A stretch of 64,000 nt of DNA from Rhodamnia argentea. Taxonomy: Eukaryota; Streptophyta; Magnoliopsida; Myrtales; Myrtaceae. The stretch covers positions 9,486,001 through 9,550,000 of the forward strand of contig NC_063153.1 of assembly GCF_020921035.1 (NCBI RefSeq), in the 5' to 3' direction. The position numbers and the translations under genes are program-made. The notes under the pieces are model-generated. The model searched no databases and had not been told where the DNA came from. It was given only the letters and a program-made list of their open reading frames with translations. Of this stretch, positions 12,801-25,200 are shown one piece after another; the first letter of the stretch is position 1; the number at the start of each line of letters is the position of its first letter.

Positions 12801-14647
12801 TCTTAAGTTTAAGGGGGAATGTTAGAGATAATTAGTGATTCTCTAGGATAATTTCTTATTTAGAGATATTTCTATTGATTTTTTGTTTCTCTCGAGATTG
12901 CACATATCTTTTGATTGTGTGTATCTTGATTGATATATATTGCCTTAGATAGTCATATATTATAAAGCCTATAAATAGGCTGATGTACTGTTCATTGTGA
13001 AATATCAAATCACACACAAATTACTCATTTCTTCTTCCGCATTATTGTTTTCAACTTTTAAAGTGTAAATTGATATTTTCGGTATATGACTTTGGAATCA
13101 TAGTTTTTAGTAAGAATCGGCTCATCATAGTTTTCAGTATGGATCGACTCCCCGTCTGTGTATTACAATACGATTAGGTTCAATCAATTGAAAGTCTAAA
13201 GGACATGTACGCGTTAAGTTAAACTATCTAAATACTCAATCGAAAACAAATATATTGACCAATCGCTCAATCTACTCATTTTTCATATATGAAAAAAAAT
13301 AACTCTTTTTTGTCTGATGAAATTGTGTATGTTTATCGATAGGTCCATTTGTTCTATTTGATGCATGCATTTTGATTTTCAAGCTAGGTGAAGTTTGCTT
13401 TCTCCTTTTAAATCCATTGTTTTCTTCTCAATACCATACACGTACGCACGCACGCACGCACGCACGCACATGAGAATGGGGCTCAAATTTGAGAGACCCT
13501 TTGACCTTTGATTCTTTGTTATTGAAATGTTACGTGCAGCACCTATCATCAAAAGAATTGGAGAATCTAAGTTGAAGCACAAATACACGCATGACTTTGC
13601 AGAACTAGTTCTTACAAAGATGAAGGATCCTACGAATCCCGAAATGGTCGAGTTTTTATTGACTTCAGACATTGTGCTTAAGGCTGCATCTCATGGAATC
13701 TCTGAAATTGTCAAGTTATCTCTTGAGCATTTTCCGGAGTTAAAATGGGAAGAAAATTTCACAAAAGAGCTGATAAAAGAAGTTGTAAAGGGACGCAATG
13801 TTGAGTTGTTTAGACTAGTCAACACACACAACACAATTCCACGTTTGACTGACGATATGTGGATGAAAGACGGCCTGAAGGAGGCAGTAGTGGAATGGTC
13901 ACCAAGACGTGCACCGACAGATGTTTCAGGAGCAGCTTTTCTTATGCAGAGAGAAATTCAGTGGTTTAAGGTCAGTTCGCCTAATTTGTTTGCCAACCTT
14001 CTGTGTTTTTTAGTTTACATTCACCATAGTAGCCACCCTTTATTTTTCTGAAGGTACTGGAAAATAGGAGCGATCCTTCTTTTAAAAGTCAGGAATCACG
14101 AGAAGAAAAAACATGCTGGGAAGTTTTTGTAGAAGAACGTAAAAATTTGCTTAAAGAGGCAGCGCAATGGATGAAGGACACATCGTCGTCATGTAGTGTT
14201 GTTGCAACTCTCATCACTACGGTAGCTTTCGCTGCGGTTTTTACAGTACCTGGAGGCAACAACAGCATTACAGGGATCCCAATCAGTATAAGCAAGGGCT
14301 CATTCATGGTATTCGCGGTTGCAGACGCTCTCGCTCTCTTCTCCTCTGTCACGGCCACCTTGATGTTCTTGGGTATCCTAACTTCACGCTACGAAATCGA
14401 AGATTTCCTCCACTCACTACCGAGAAAAATGTTATGGGGCCTCACTTCTCTCTTCGTCTCTTTGGCCTGTATGCTGGTGGCATTTGGCTTTGCTCTGGCG
14501 ATCGTCCTGAGCGAACGATTCAAATGGATATACATCCCAATCACTTTGTTGGCTGCCTTTCCTGTCATATGGTTCACAATCCTACAGCTTCCCTTGTGTG
14601 TTCAAATGGTCAAATCCACCAATGTGCCTCACCTCTACCTCCTCTGA
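6892..14647 (+). CDS. Ankyrin-repeat / PGG-domain membrane protein (ITN1/ACD6-like)
   Basis: Exons read as 6892-6940, 7808-7882, 8157-8660, 8743-8892, 8986-9042, 9417-9464, 13540-13970 and 14054-14647. Together they make an intact 635-residue frame with GT-AG sites throughout. The N-terminal half carries degenerate ankyrin repeats (LFEAAVKGDW, LHVAVKAAQ, ALHDAAREGR and AGHMDVLLHLAERFPDLV). The C-terminal exon has the PGG domain: WMKDTSSSCSVVATLITTVAF, VPGG near residue 504, then four hydrophobic spans. Family members (ITN1, ACD6) are membrane proteins linked to salt, ABA and defence signalling; the role here is inferred. The start is less certain: ATG 6892 gives a short first coding exon, and ATG 7822 is in the same frame and could be used instead. 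The exon 4 donor is taken at 8893 (GTAGGT). The next GT four bases on would shift the frame into a stop. Intron 6 is 4075 bases long because of nested transposons. Confidence 0.85.
9762..12141. mobile_element. Non-autonomous CACTA (En/Spm-type) DNA transposon
   Basis: The element starts CACTACAAAAAAAA and its right end is the exact reverse complement of those 14 bases. Both ends then continue with related GGATTTAGCCA sequence. It is flanked by the 3-bp duplication CGC (9759-9761 and 12142-12144). Removing the element and one CGC restores the LTR sequence seen intact in the 3' LTR at 13036-13053. Its flanks are packed with dozens of copies of TTCGTCGC/GCGACGAA in both orientations, the subterminal repeats expected for transposase binding. 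The core (about 10360-11110) is GC-rich and purine-rich and has no recognisable transposase. It inserted after the LTR element. Length is 2380 bases. Confidence 0.95.
10792..11109. repeat. Tandem duplication (period about 159) with GAA arrays in the CACTA core
   Basis: The segment beginning GGAGGCTGCCGAATGAAG at 10792 recurs at 10951. Each copy has a (GAA)n run, then GATGATGAA, a GGGGG tract and GGTCTGTTCGCACCAAGAGG. The copies differ slightly in GAA count and in a few bases. This is low-complexity sequence, and the acidic or Phe-rich frames across it are not genes. Confidence 0.8.
12161..12172 (+). other. tRNA primer-binding site of the LTR element
   Basis: TGGTACCAAAGC sits three bases after the end of the 5' LTR. 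It differs at two positions from the tRNA-Met-complementary site common in plant copia and TRIM elements. Confidence 0.7.
12820..13053 (+). repeat. 3' LTR of the intronic retrotransposon
   Basis: This 234-base copy is uninterrupted. It runs from TGTTAGAGAT to TTTTCA and includes CTATAAATAGGC (near 12970), a likely LTR promoter TATA box. It serves as the reference for the pre-insertion sequence of the CACTA target site. Confidence 0.85.
13441..13469. repeat. (ACGC)n microsatellite
   Basis: About seven ACGC units in intron 6 of the ankyrin/PGG gene, upstream of the exon 7 acceptor at 13538-13539. Confidence 0.9.
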
Positions 14648-14779
14648 ACCCGAGGAAGATTTGGAGAGAGAGTGTGTGTGTGATGTGAATGAAAAGTTGG
14701 ATGGTGAAAGTGAAGAAATGGGAGAAACTTCTGAACTTAAGCGCCTCCCTCCTCGTATTAAAGTATAGGAGAATCGAAT

Positions 14780-14780
<1 letters not shown>

Positions 14781-14821
<41 letters not shown>
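14781..14821. repeat. (GA)n microsatellite in the ankyrin gene 3' region
   Basis: About 20 GA units roughly 135 bases after the stop codon, probably within the 3' untranslated region. Confidence 0.9.
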
Positions 14822-14823
<2 letters not shown>

Positions 14824-14919
14824 ATAATGTTGCAAGCTGATAACAAACTGTTTTGAGCTACATTTTGCATTTCACCTGACAATGAAAGGTATGACTTTAT
14901 TTTCATCAAAAGTCTCTCT

Positions 14920-15630
14920 CCCTCCCTTCTCCCTTCTCATCTTTTTCCCTTCTCATTTTGTTTTTCTTTTTTTCTCTATCTTTTAGATTTTTTCGTTGTT
15001 TTCGTAAATGATGCGATCGACATTCTTGAGCTCTGAAAATCAAAGAACAAGTGTCTCCGAAGAATCTATCTTCTCCATATCTGTTCGCTTGCTCCGGCTT
15101 TGACCGCTTATTCTAGATTGTCGAGTGCTAGTTTTCGAGACTCCTTTGCTGCTGCCTTCAACAGTCAATATTTCTGAAAGTGATTTCGTATTCAACTATA
15201 TCTCTCTTGGAGTTTTTCTCTCCCGATTTAGATTTGGGGGCTCTTTTATCCTGATCTAGGGATTCACAAGGTATTTTTTGTGTTCTTTCAACCTTTTGGT
15301 GTTGTTGTGTTCTCTATATGATGATGGTCCTGGGATGTTGAACCTAGACGCACATCGCTTTTGGCAAAATCGTAGTTACTAAAGAGAGATTTATCGGCAT
15401 GTGCTCATCATGATGTTGATCCGAGATTCAATGATGCGTCGCCGTTTGTACTTCGATACCTCAACGGATCCATCTTTGTGGAATGGGCGAATGTCTGCGG
15501 GGTGTACCAAGTTGATTTACTTTTCAGATTTCTTTGTTTTAGTTGCTTTGTGGGATTTGCATTTTTATCTTGAAGTTATGTATCCCTCTCATATGAAATG
15601 AAGATATACGTTTCGATAAATAAAAAAAAA
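14920..15630 (+). mobile_element. Retroposon copy (L1-type 3' end, poly-A tail)
   Basis: The sequence aligns by eye over some 600 bases with 26900-27585. Shared phrases include GATCGACATT, TTTTATCC-GATCTAG, TTTTGGTGTTGTT, CAAAATCGTA, a TTCGATAC/TTTGATGC...GGATCC segment and the 3' end CATATGAAATGAA. It ends in a poly-A run at 15622-15630. The poly-A tail and the CATATGAAATGAA end resemble plant L1-type LINEs or a non-autonomous relative moved by them. The 5' boundary is approximate and I could not find a target duplication. Neither copy encodes a recognisable protein. Confidence 0.6.
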
Positions 15631-15764
15631 GTTGATTAAATAAACAAGGCTAAAACAATGGACACTCTATGATCCGCTGGGAAGTACGTTCCTAGTAATT
15701 TCACTGGCATATGCCAGAACCATAAAACAAACACAAAAAGGCTATAAGTACCACAAAAATCACA

Positions 15765-16412
15765 ACCAAATTCCTTTAAAAACCTCAAACTTTAAGTCAA
15801 GTTCCAAATCTATCCCGAACTTTTTTTTATCTTAGAAAAACCCCAACTTTAGGTTCAATCCCAAATCTACCCGAATTTTTTTTTATCTCAGAAAAAAACC
15901 CTAAATTTTAGTTCTAGTCCCAAATCTACCCCCGAACTTTCTTGTCTAAGAAAAAATCATCAATTTTTACTCTAATCTCAAATTTGCTCCATTATCCCTC
16001 TATCCAAAAATCGCCATTAATCATCTATAATTTTCATATTTTAGAACGGTTTCATTTTAGAGAATTTTTTTATTGGGATGGATTTAATATCCAAGTGAAA
16101 ATGCCACGTCGATCGGAACTTATCACCCAATTACTTTGCTAATGTGGGTTTTTTAATCAACGTAAAAATGTCTCGTCAAGTTGGAACCGGACCATAGGGT
16201 AGATTTGAAAATATATTGAAAAATTTTGATTTTTTAAGACAACAAAATTCATGGCAGATTTGGGACTATATCTACAGTTTGGGGTTTCTTTCGAGGCACA
16301 AAAAGTTCATGGTAGATTTAAAACTGGACCTAAACTTGAGGGTGACAAAAAAAGGTTTGGGATAGATTTGGGAATCGAACTAAAGTTGGGGGTTTTTAGG
16401 GAAGGAATATGC
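15765..16412. mobile_element. Inverted-repeat element with arrayed ends
   Basis: The left end contains four tandem units of about 50-60 bases with the phrase AAATCTACCCGAA...AGAAAAACCCCAAACTTTA. The right end has the same units in reverse complement (GGTTTGGGATAGATTTGGGA, AAAGTTGGGGGTTTTTAGGG). The middle has CCACGTCGATCGGAAC and its degenerate inverse. No protein is encoded. The structure fits a Mutator-like miniature element; ends are approximate. Confidence 0.55.
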
Positions 16413-18394
16413 TTACATGACAGTTTGACAGTATTGTAAGTTATTTTTTACCGTAGATTTACACGTTATCACCGCATATTTTGCATAAAGCAGTTATTCA
16501 TTAGAAATCGTGGGGCTAGAAATAATGACTGTCTTGTTAGACTGTCAAATCAGCAACTCTCTTTAGGGAATTAGGCCAAGAAATCACATGCTATTGCATA
16601 GCATTTTGAAAATAGAGAACTGATTGCACAATTGCATGATCGAAGTCATGTGCGAAATGCGCATGGACATCGCTTGATAGGATGCAACGACACCATGCCT
16701 AATCACTGTTCCAAATCATCCTTGACATGAATAAATCTGCCGGACAATTATTGGATTTTCGTCCCTATAGATATATCTCATAGATGACCAAATATTTTTA
16801 GTAGATGTAGAGAAAGGGAATGGATGTAAAAAGTGAAGAACAAAAGCAACTTATGAAACAAATTTGCAGATAGTTTACCCCTACAATGCCTCAAAAACTC
16901 GTTCTCTCTTGCTTCTCCAGCTAAATGCGAAATCCAAGCGAACAGTTTATGCTGCAATCAAGTGTAAATATTAAATGCATGCTAAGAAAAAGACTCGAAC
17001 CATCGAGGCATTCCCATCTCCGATCTGTATGCAGAAGAATATGCCCAAATCCATGACCCAGAAAAAATCGAAAACCTAAAAGTTGTATAAATCACGTTAC
17101 GAAATGGGTAAAAGATCATTTCAAAGGCACGATAAGTAATGCCCAGTCGATAACACATCACCCATGCATGGGAACAACGACAATTTTAGGCCCCACTACC
17201 TGAGAATAAGCAACTCAGGAGGCCAACATGAAGTCCCAGAAGGAGAGCAATTTTTCACTTAGCCATGTTCGAAAGTTTCTGGACGAACCATGGTCTCGAG
17301 CACACCAGGCGCCAGCAGTTCCCGGTTTCAATGCAGTACAGAGGAGCCAACCAATGAACGTGCCATCTCTTCACCAACGTCCGCTAAACAGTATCTGGAT
17401 AGCTCAAAATGGCCTCCACTCTATCAAGGGATGCTTGCAACCGTCCAGAGTTCATGTCGAATAATGGCTCATCAGTGCCAAGGCTCCCGTTAAACGAAAC
17501 ATGCGACTGGAACCTCGGACCTTGTTGATACTTGAGATATATTCAGCCACGTTAGCACGCAACGAGAGGTCAGAGATCAAAGGAGCCTCGGACCTGGAGA
17601 TTTAAGAATTTCGTCACAGGAATGTCTTTCGAGATGATGCACTCAGTCTCGAGGTACAGGCTCCCTAGATAAACTTCCGCCGACAACTTCGTTTGAAGAT
17701 CATTCCTTGGAGCCAGGAAAAAGCTAATCAAAATGTTAAATCGAGAATGTCGTGATGAGGCTATGCTTCATAACCGCATCAACTGAACAAGCAGAGTTGA
17801 CCCAGGCCTTCAAGGCCCCGGCAAAGTGTCGAGAACCATGAATCATAACGAGTCTGCAAAAAAGCAATGGATTAATATCATAATGGTTTAACGCTCTCCG
17901 GATCTCCTTGACTGACATATTGACTTGACACAGAGCTCTAAAAATGGACTTCTACACACGGGGACAAATGAGAGGGCCTCGACATGTAATGACTCCCGAA
18001 GTTGCCATATCATTATTCTTTAGCCCATAATCACCATTCGTTAATCCTACGTGGCTCGAATTTTTTTGCCAAACTTACCAATAAATCTTCAAAATTAGGA
18101 AACAACAAGTTTCATGGACGACGAGATTTGAGATCATTCATCCCAATAATCAAATTTCCACGTCTAGCCATTCTTTGAGTAGTTGAGAGCCAGAGAGAAT
18201 TCGAAACGCACCATCTTAAGTGGCTCTGTATCTCTTAGCAATGTGTAGGGAAAGTAGACAACGGAAAAGAAGCTGGGGGTTTTCTCATGTCAACTTTGCT
18301 TAAATGTAATTCATTAAGAACTTGGAAATGCCATGTAGGACTAACTAACGGCGATTGTGGACGAAAGTCTAACGGTGGTAGAATTGAGACAAAA
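16413..18394. other. Intergenic, with an unassigned possibly decayed gene fragment
   Basis: Most of this is non-coding. Between about 17200 and 17930 the composition is less AT-rich, and the minus strand can be read in short open pieces interrupted by stops (for example around 17736-17918 and 17560-17700). That would fit a degraded gene. I do not recognise the family and would not call a gene from it. Confidence 0.35.
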
Positions 18395-18650
18395 GTATTG
18401 AGAGTTTTTTATGAGACAAAAAAAGTTTTGGATATAATTGAGACAAATACTAAAGTTGTGGTTTTTTTGGGTATTATGCCAATAAAATTGGGCCAAAAGT
18501 AAAAGTTGGATTTTTTTATTGTATTAAGTTGGTAAAATTGGGATAAAAGTAAAAATTGGAGGTTTTTTATGAGACAAAAAAAATTTGGATATATTTGGAC
18601 CAAATGCTAAAGTCGTGGGTTTTTTTTTGGGTATTGGCACTATATTATTA
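18395..18650. repeat. Direct tandem units, probably half of an inverted-repeat element
   Basis: Units of the type GAGACAAA...GTTTTTTATGAGACAAAAAAA and AAAATTGGGNNAAAAGTAAAA-TTGGA repeat two to four times with small changes. They resemble the arrayed ends of the elements near 15.8 and 63.3 kb, but only one orientation is present here. Confidence 0.5.
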
Positions 18651-20223
<1,573 letters not shown>

Positions 20224-20599
20224 ATTTCGGCGCACATCTTTACACGAGGTGATATTAGATTTCAGGCTCCAAACACAACTTTAGCCCCTAATCGCGGAAG
20301 ATTTATCATTGTAAGGCACATGTGACCGAGTTACATGGGTAGCTAGTGTGACATATCCTTTAGTTGGGTAATTGTTATCTAATGTTAGACCATTTTGCAG
20401 CTCCAGTCTCATCCACATTTTCCGTTTGAATTCGATAATGATTCTAGCACATGACAATAAACTTCAAACCACCCTTGTGTTAATTTTCATAAACTTATAT
20501 AACTACATTCACCTAAGAGCCTACAACTATATCCATTCGATAGTCTATGTACATAATCTACATTGTTTCTTCCTAATGTTTATTGTCCTTGTGTAATCC

Positions 20600-21330
20600 T
20601 TGTCGAATGCGCCTGTCATGTGTGCTACAATGATATGTTGGAGATGATTGTATCTCCATAAATGGCAACACTTCTTCCTATCAATGTTACCAGCTTTTTC
20701 ATGTGGTCCTGGCCATAAGGTAAACTATGAATCTTGCGACACGACTGGGGTGCGCCAATTCTACTATTGAACCGTAACTCGATCTGCCTCTTACATTTCC
20801 CGATGTAGTGTTCGAAGCTTAGGAGAACATGGAGCCCATGAAACCGTTGAAGATGTACATGCACGGTGGTACGTTTACTAGCGTAGGATCAAGACTTGAC
20901 AGGTAAAAGAGGTTATCACGACACAATACTGAGTTCTTGATATCCATTTTGATAAGGGTTGTACATCTCATCCTTTCCCGCTGATTTTCTATCCTCTTCT
21001 TTATAGGGCGGTTCCGAGTACATCAAGAACATCATTTTCGAGTAGATCATGCTCGTGCAAGCCGCGAATTCCATCATCACAAACCAGTTTTACAGTGATT
21101 CACCATATCACCAAACTTCGGTAAGACATGTGAGATGCTTACCTTGATCACGCATAGTCTGTTAAGTGTCAAGAACACAAACAAATTCCACTCACTCACA
21201 AATTCGTGCAGTAACATTTTGCTGAACCACATCTCCATAACATCATCTTCTGGAAAGCCACTCTCCAATTTCTGCAAGATTGCCCAAGGATCAGCTGCCT
21301 TCACTGTACCTCGAGTGCCATGCTTATAAC
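20600..21330 (+). pseudogene. Polygalacturonase pseudogene (relic B)
   Basis: Four consecutive pieces of a family 28 polygalacturonase lie in order. The motif GDDCISINGNTS begins near 20640 and keeps the catalytic Asp pair and Cys. CGPGHK follows near 20700 in another frame. A SLGEHGAHETVEDVH block lies near 20815-20860. A GGSEYIKNIIFE block near 21008-21040 is followed at once by a stop codon. The tail ILLNHISITSSSGKP...VPCL matches the last exon. The N-terminal exons are missing. Frame changes and the in-frame stop make it non-functional. It lies about 1 kb upstream of the fuller gene and is probably an old tandem copy. Confidence 0.8.
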
Positions 21331-21339
21331 GATGTTAGA

Positions 21340-21660
21340 AAAATATCCAACTCATGTGTGGCATAGTCGGCGTTAACGTGGATAATTCTTTAATTTTTTT
21401 ATATATTTTTCTTGTTCTTTCTCGCCTGCCACTAGAAAAAAAATTAATAAAAAATAAAAGAAAATATAAAATAAAAAAAAATTGACTTCACTGAGAGAAT
21501 GATTTCTAGCCGTGGCACGTAGGACACAATCGTCCTTAGCGATTTCCTACCAAATTTAGCCTGAAGGATTACATTGGCAAATCGTTAATAGGTTTAGGAC
21601 TGAATTGGCATATGTACAATAGGTTTAATACTTTTTGGGTAATTTTTTCAATTTGCTCCT
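21340..21660. mobile_element. Partial inverted-repeat element (right end)
   Basis: The right end has the reversed phrases GGACTGAATTGGCATATGTACAATAGG and GGGTAATTTTTTC that also mark the elements ending near 4995 and 26680. The left arm is absent or too decayed to see. AT-rich filler occupies the middle. Confidence 0.45.
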
Positions 21661-22122
21661 TTCCAGATGGAAAGTAATCTGAAAATCTTGATCTTTTGAC
21701 AGTGATGAATAATCACTATTAATGTGGTAACCTATTTCACTATCCTTGCACTTGTAACGAGCGACATTCTTGTATGTTTTGAAAGGACAATTGGAATTTG
21801 GAAGGCACATAACAGGATGATCACAAAATCAACGGCTCAGATCAACCTATGGAACTAATTGATGCAAACTACATAAGAAATTAAGACATATCTCGTTTTA
21901 TCACGATGCAATGGGATTTGGAGAATGCCACTAAGGTAATTCAAGATATGGTGTCATATCCATACTCATTCGGACAATGTGCTGTTTCGGCGGGGAAACC
22001 ACTTAAGCTTTCTCCTTTGGTGCCTGCGTTGGATAGCAAATGAGGATTAGATTTTTTTCTTGTTATAAGTGTAATAACAAATGCTGGGATTTTAACTACC
22101 TAAATAATTTTACAATCCCACC
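21661..22122. other. Upstream region of the polygalacturonase gene
   Basis: Non-coding. I see no repeat or RNA gene. It leads into the TATA box at 22123. Confidence 0.5.
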
Positions 22123-22130
22123 TATAAATA
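22123..22130 (+). promoter_or_regulatory. Probable TATA box of the polygalacturonase gene
   Basis: TATAAATA lies about 120 bases before the proposed ATG at 22246, leaving a leader of about 90 bases that contains no other ATG downstream of the expected start point (near 22155). Confidence 0.55.
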
Positions 22131-22245
22131 AAAACCTTAGGAAGATGTTTAGGACAACACCCGAACATCTCTCCATCACCCATTTCATTTGTTCTTGTCT
22201 TTTTTTTGTTGGCCAAGAAGGTCGCTTCTCATCTTAGTGTGAAAG

Positions 22246-25200
22246 ATGGTGAGTGTCATAAATCAATTTTTTTTGGGTATTTTCGGTTGGTATAGTCTCT
22301 ACGACCGCTGCAATTCAATCAGTCGCAAAAATTCGATACAAAGAGAAAGTAAACTCTTAATTGTTTTTACTCCTACAGTTTCGTTGATTTTACATCTACA
22401 ACTCCATTCATTGTTAAGCCCAGATTGGACATTGTCTCAAATGAGGTTCAAATAGGCCCTGAACTCACCGATCGGCCAAATCTTCGCTAGTTAGGAAGCA
22501 CTTTTGTGAAATGCAAGCGACATGCACGTTATGGCTAGACAACGAGGATTTTTGCCGGCCGTTGAGGTCGAACCCTTATTTGAGACTAGGTTGGACACTT
22601 TGGGGTTCCATTTGAAATAAGTCGATTTTAACTCTCTTTTAAAGAAAACAACCACAATTCAGACCCTTTTTCGAAACTTTTCCCTGGTGACAGTAATTTG
22701 TTTGTCATGCCACTTAACAAAATAAAATCTGGTGACACTTTTGAGTGTATTTAGCGTTTCTCTTCCCAATATCTAAGTCAAGTCGCGACTCCTCCCGATA
22801 CCCTTTGAATCATGCCAATTTTTCTAATTTATTAGTCACTTCCTCAGCCAAACTTCAAAAGCTGTTTTGGTCACGCAGGGATTCGCAGCTGCGATATACT
22901 TGGTCCTCTTCACTGCTTTGTCAACTTTGCTAAGCCATGGAATTGTTGCAGCATCGCCCACTTACAATGTGGCAAACTATGGTGCAACAGGAAGTGGAGT
23001 CAATGATGATACTCAAGTACAAAATTTTTTTCTCTCCTATTGAAAAAAAAATGTGTTTTTGTTCTCATCATTTCATTGTTATTTAAATTGATTTGTTCTT
23101 GTCTATTTTATGATTTCCTTGTCGCATTTCTTAGGCGTTTGTGAAAGCTTGGGAAGATACATGTGGAGACAGTGGAGCACAAGGCACACCAACTTTGGTT
23201 GTTCCTGGTGGGAAGAAGTTTCAACTGTCTCCTGTCTCTTTCAAAGGGCCGTGCAAGTCTACAAGCATTATCGTTCAGGTAAGACACGAAATCACTAGGA
23301 AATTGTTAGGCGAACTCGTTCGACAGTCGACAATGTTATAGTCGAAATCAAGAGCAAACGTGTGAGGTTCTCCATTGTTTTTTGTCGTGTCATCACATGC
23401 GTCAAATTGCTTCTCAAACTATTCGGCTAGATCTATTTCGTACGACGAATTCACAAGATATGAGTCCGATCCAAAGAGGATGGCTTGGTTGAGTACATCG
23501 AAAAGAGCTTACTTTCCACATATTACTTTCCTCATTTTAGGGTAAAAGAACTTCATTTCTCGTCAATTTTTTTTAAACACTAAATTACGTATTTATCTAA
23601 CAGTTTGAATCTATTACATTTCTAAGTTTGAGTAATCAATCATCACTAATAGTCTTTTCCCTATGACCACCACTTCCTTGCTCCAAAGTCTTTTCCCTAT
23701 TGCCACCACTTCCTTGCTCCAAAGCATACCATGATGTACATGATTATCTTTTCTTGGAGAACAGATTGATGGAACTTTGGTTGCTCCTAGTTCACTAAGC
23801 GGATGGAAAGGCTGCCCGGATAGCTGGTTGGTTTTCCAAGACGTGGCCAATCTCAATGTCCACGGATCGGGACAAGTCGACGGCCGTGGCTCACTTTGGT
23901 GGGGTAGAGCTCAGGTCAGTCACCACACATCATCCCATATACATAAGTGTGATGTCAATACATAAATAGGCATAAGTTCAAGGGCTAATTACATAAATAG
24001 TCCCAGAACTTTGATCCAATATGCAATATGGTTCTTGAATTTTTAATTTATTCAATGTGGGCCTTGAACTTTAGCTTAATGTGCAATATGGTCTTTCAAC
24101 TTTTAATTTGTATAATGTGATCCTCCAACTTTTGGTAAATATTCAATATAGTCCTCGAATTTTGTGAAAATATCCAAGGTTATTTGTCCATTAATTCAAG
24201 TTCGAGGACAATATTGAATATTTTTATATAATTCATTGATTAAATTGAACATGTACCGAAAGTTCGGGGATCATATTGAGCAAATTAAAAGTTCGGGGAT
24301 GACATTACACATCGGATCAAAGTTCGGGGACTATTTGTGTAATTTTCCCTAAGTTTGACATTGCTTTTCACCGTCAATTATTTATACAATCTAAATAGAG
24401 TTATGATTTTTCATCTGCAGGAATCGACGGGCTGCAAGACTAGACCAATCGTAAGACAGACATTATCTAATGCTTCAAAGCAATTCGAGATTCTTTTTTT
24501 CTAATTAGCCAATATAATGGTGGATATGGGAACATGATGACTTCAACGATGTTCTATATCTCCACGGATCTAGGAACTTTTATTTGCATCGTGCTATTCG
24601 GCCATATCTTTTCAAATTCGTTCTGTGGATGACAATAACAAGAGAAAGTATGTTTGCAGGCCTTGTTCTTTCAGCATTGCATCAATCTAGTGCTAAGTGG
24701 ACTGCATCACATCAACAGCCCTAGGAACCACATCGCCATCAGCGGTTGTGATGGTGGTACCATCTCCAATCTCCAAATAACTGCACCCGAAACTAGCACC
24801 AACACAGATGGAATCGACATTGCTAACACCAAACACCTCGACATCCACGACCTTAATATTCAAACAGGTAAATAAAGCTCTAACTATATTACGGTAAGTG
24901 TTTCTTCGAACACGGTGATGATCTGTCGCGTCAATGCTATGCGATACGGGGGATGACCGTATCGCTATAAATGGACAAACCAGTTACATCAATATCACCA
25001 GAGTATCATGCGGGCCCGGCCACGGCATCAGGTCGGTTATCATGTTACCAGTATAGTCGAGATGCGCCTAGTGGGATCTGAACTAATAGTTAGGATACAT
25101 ACATTTCAAAAGCTGATGCATTGTTCTCTATGCATGTATAGCATCGGAAGCTTAGGCGCACACGGAGCCCACGACACGGTCGAAGAGGTACAAGTGCGGA

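Larger units (their letters stand above)
9531..13053 (+). mobile_element. Short non-autonomous LTR retrotransposon (copia/TRIM-like), split by a CACTA element
   Basis: Two similar LTRs begin TGTTAGAGATAATTAG at 9531 and 12820 and end at TTTTCA (12157 and 13053). Just inside the left LTR is a primer-binding site, TGGTACCAAAGC (12161-12172), close to the usual tRNA-Met site TGGTATCAGAGC. Just before the right LTR is a polypurine tract, AAGGGGGAA (12811-12819). The internal part is only about 660 bases and has no gag, integrase or reverse transcriptase, so the element needed enzymes from elsewhere. It sits in the same orientation as the host gene, inside intron 6. The LTRs differ at many positions by eye, so insertion is not recent. 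No 5-bp target duplication is visible. Confidence 0.85.
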
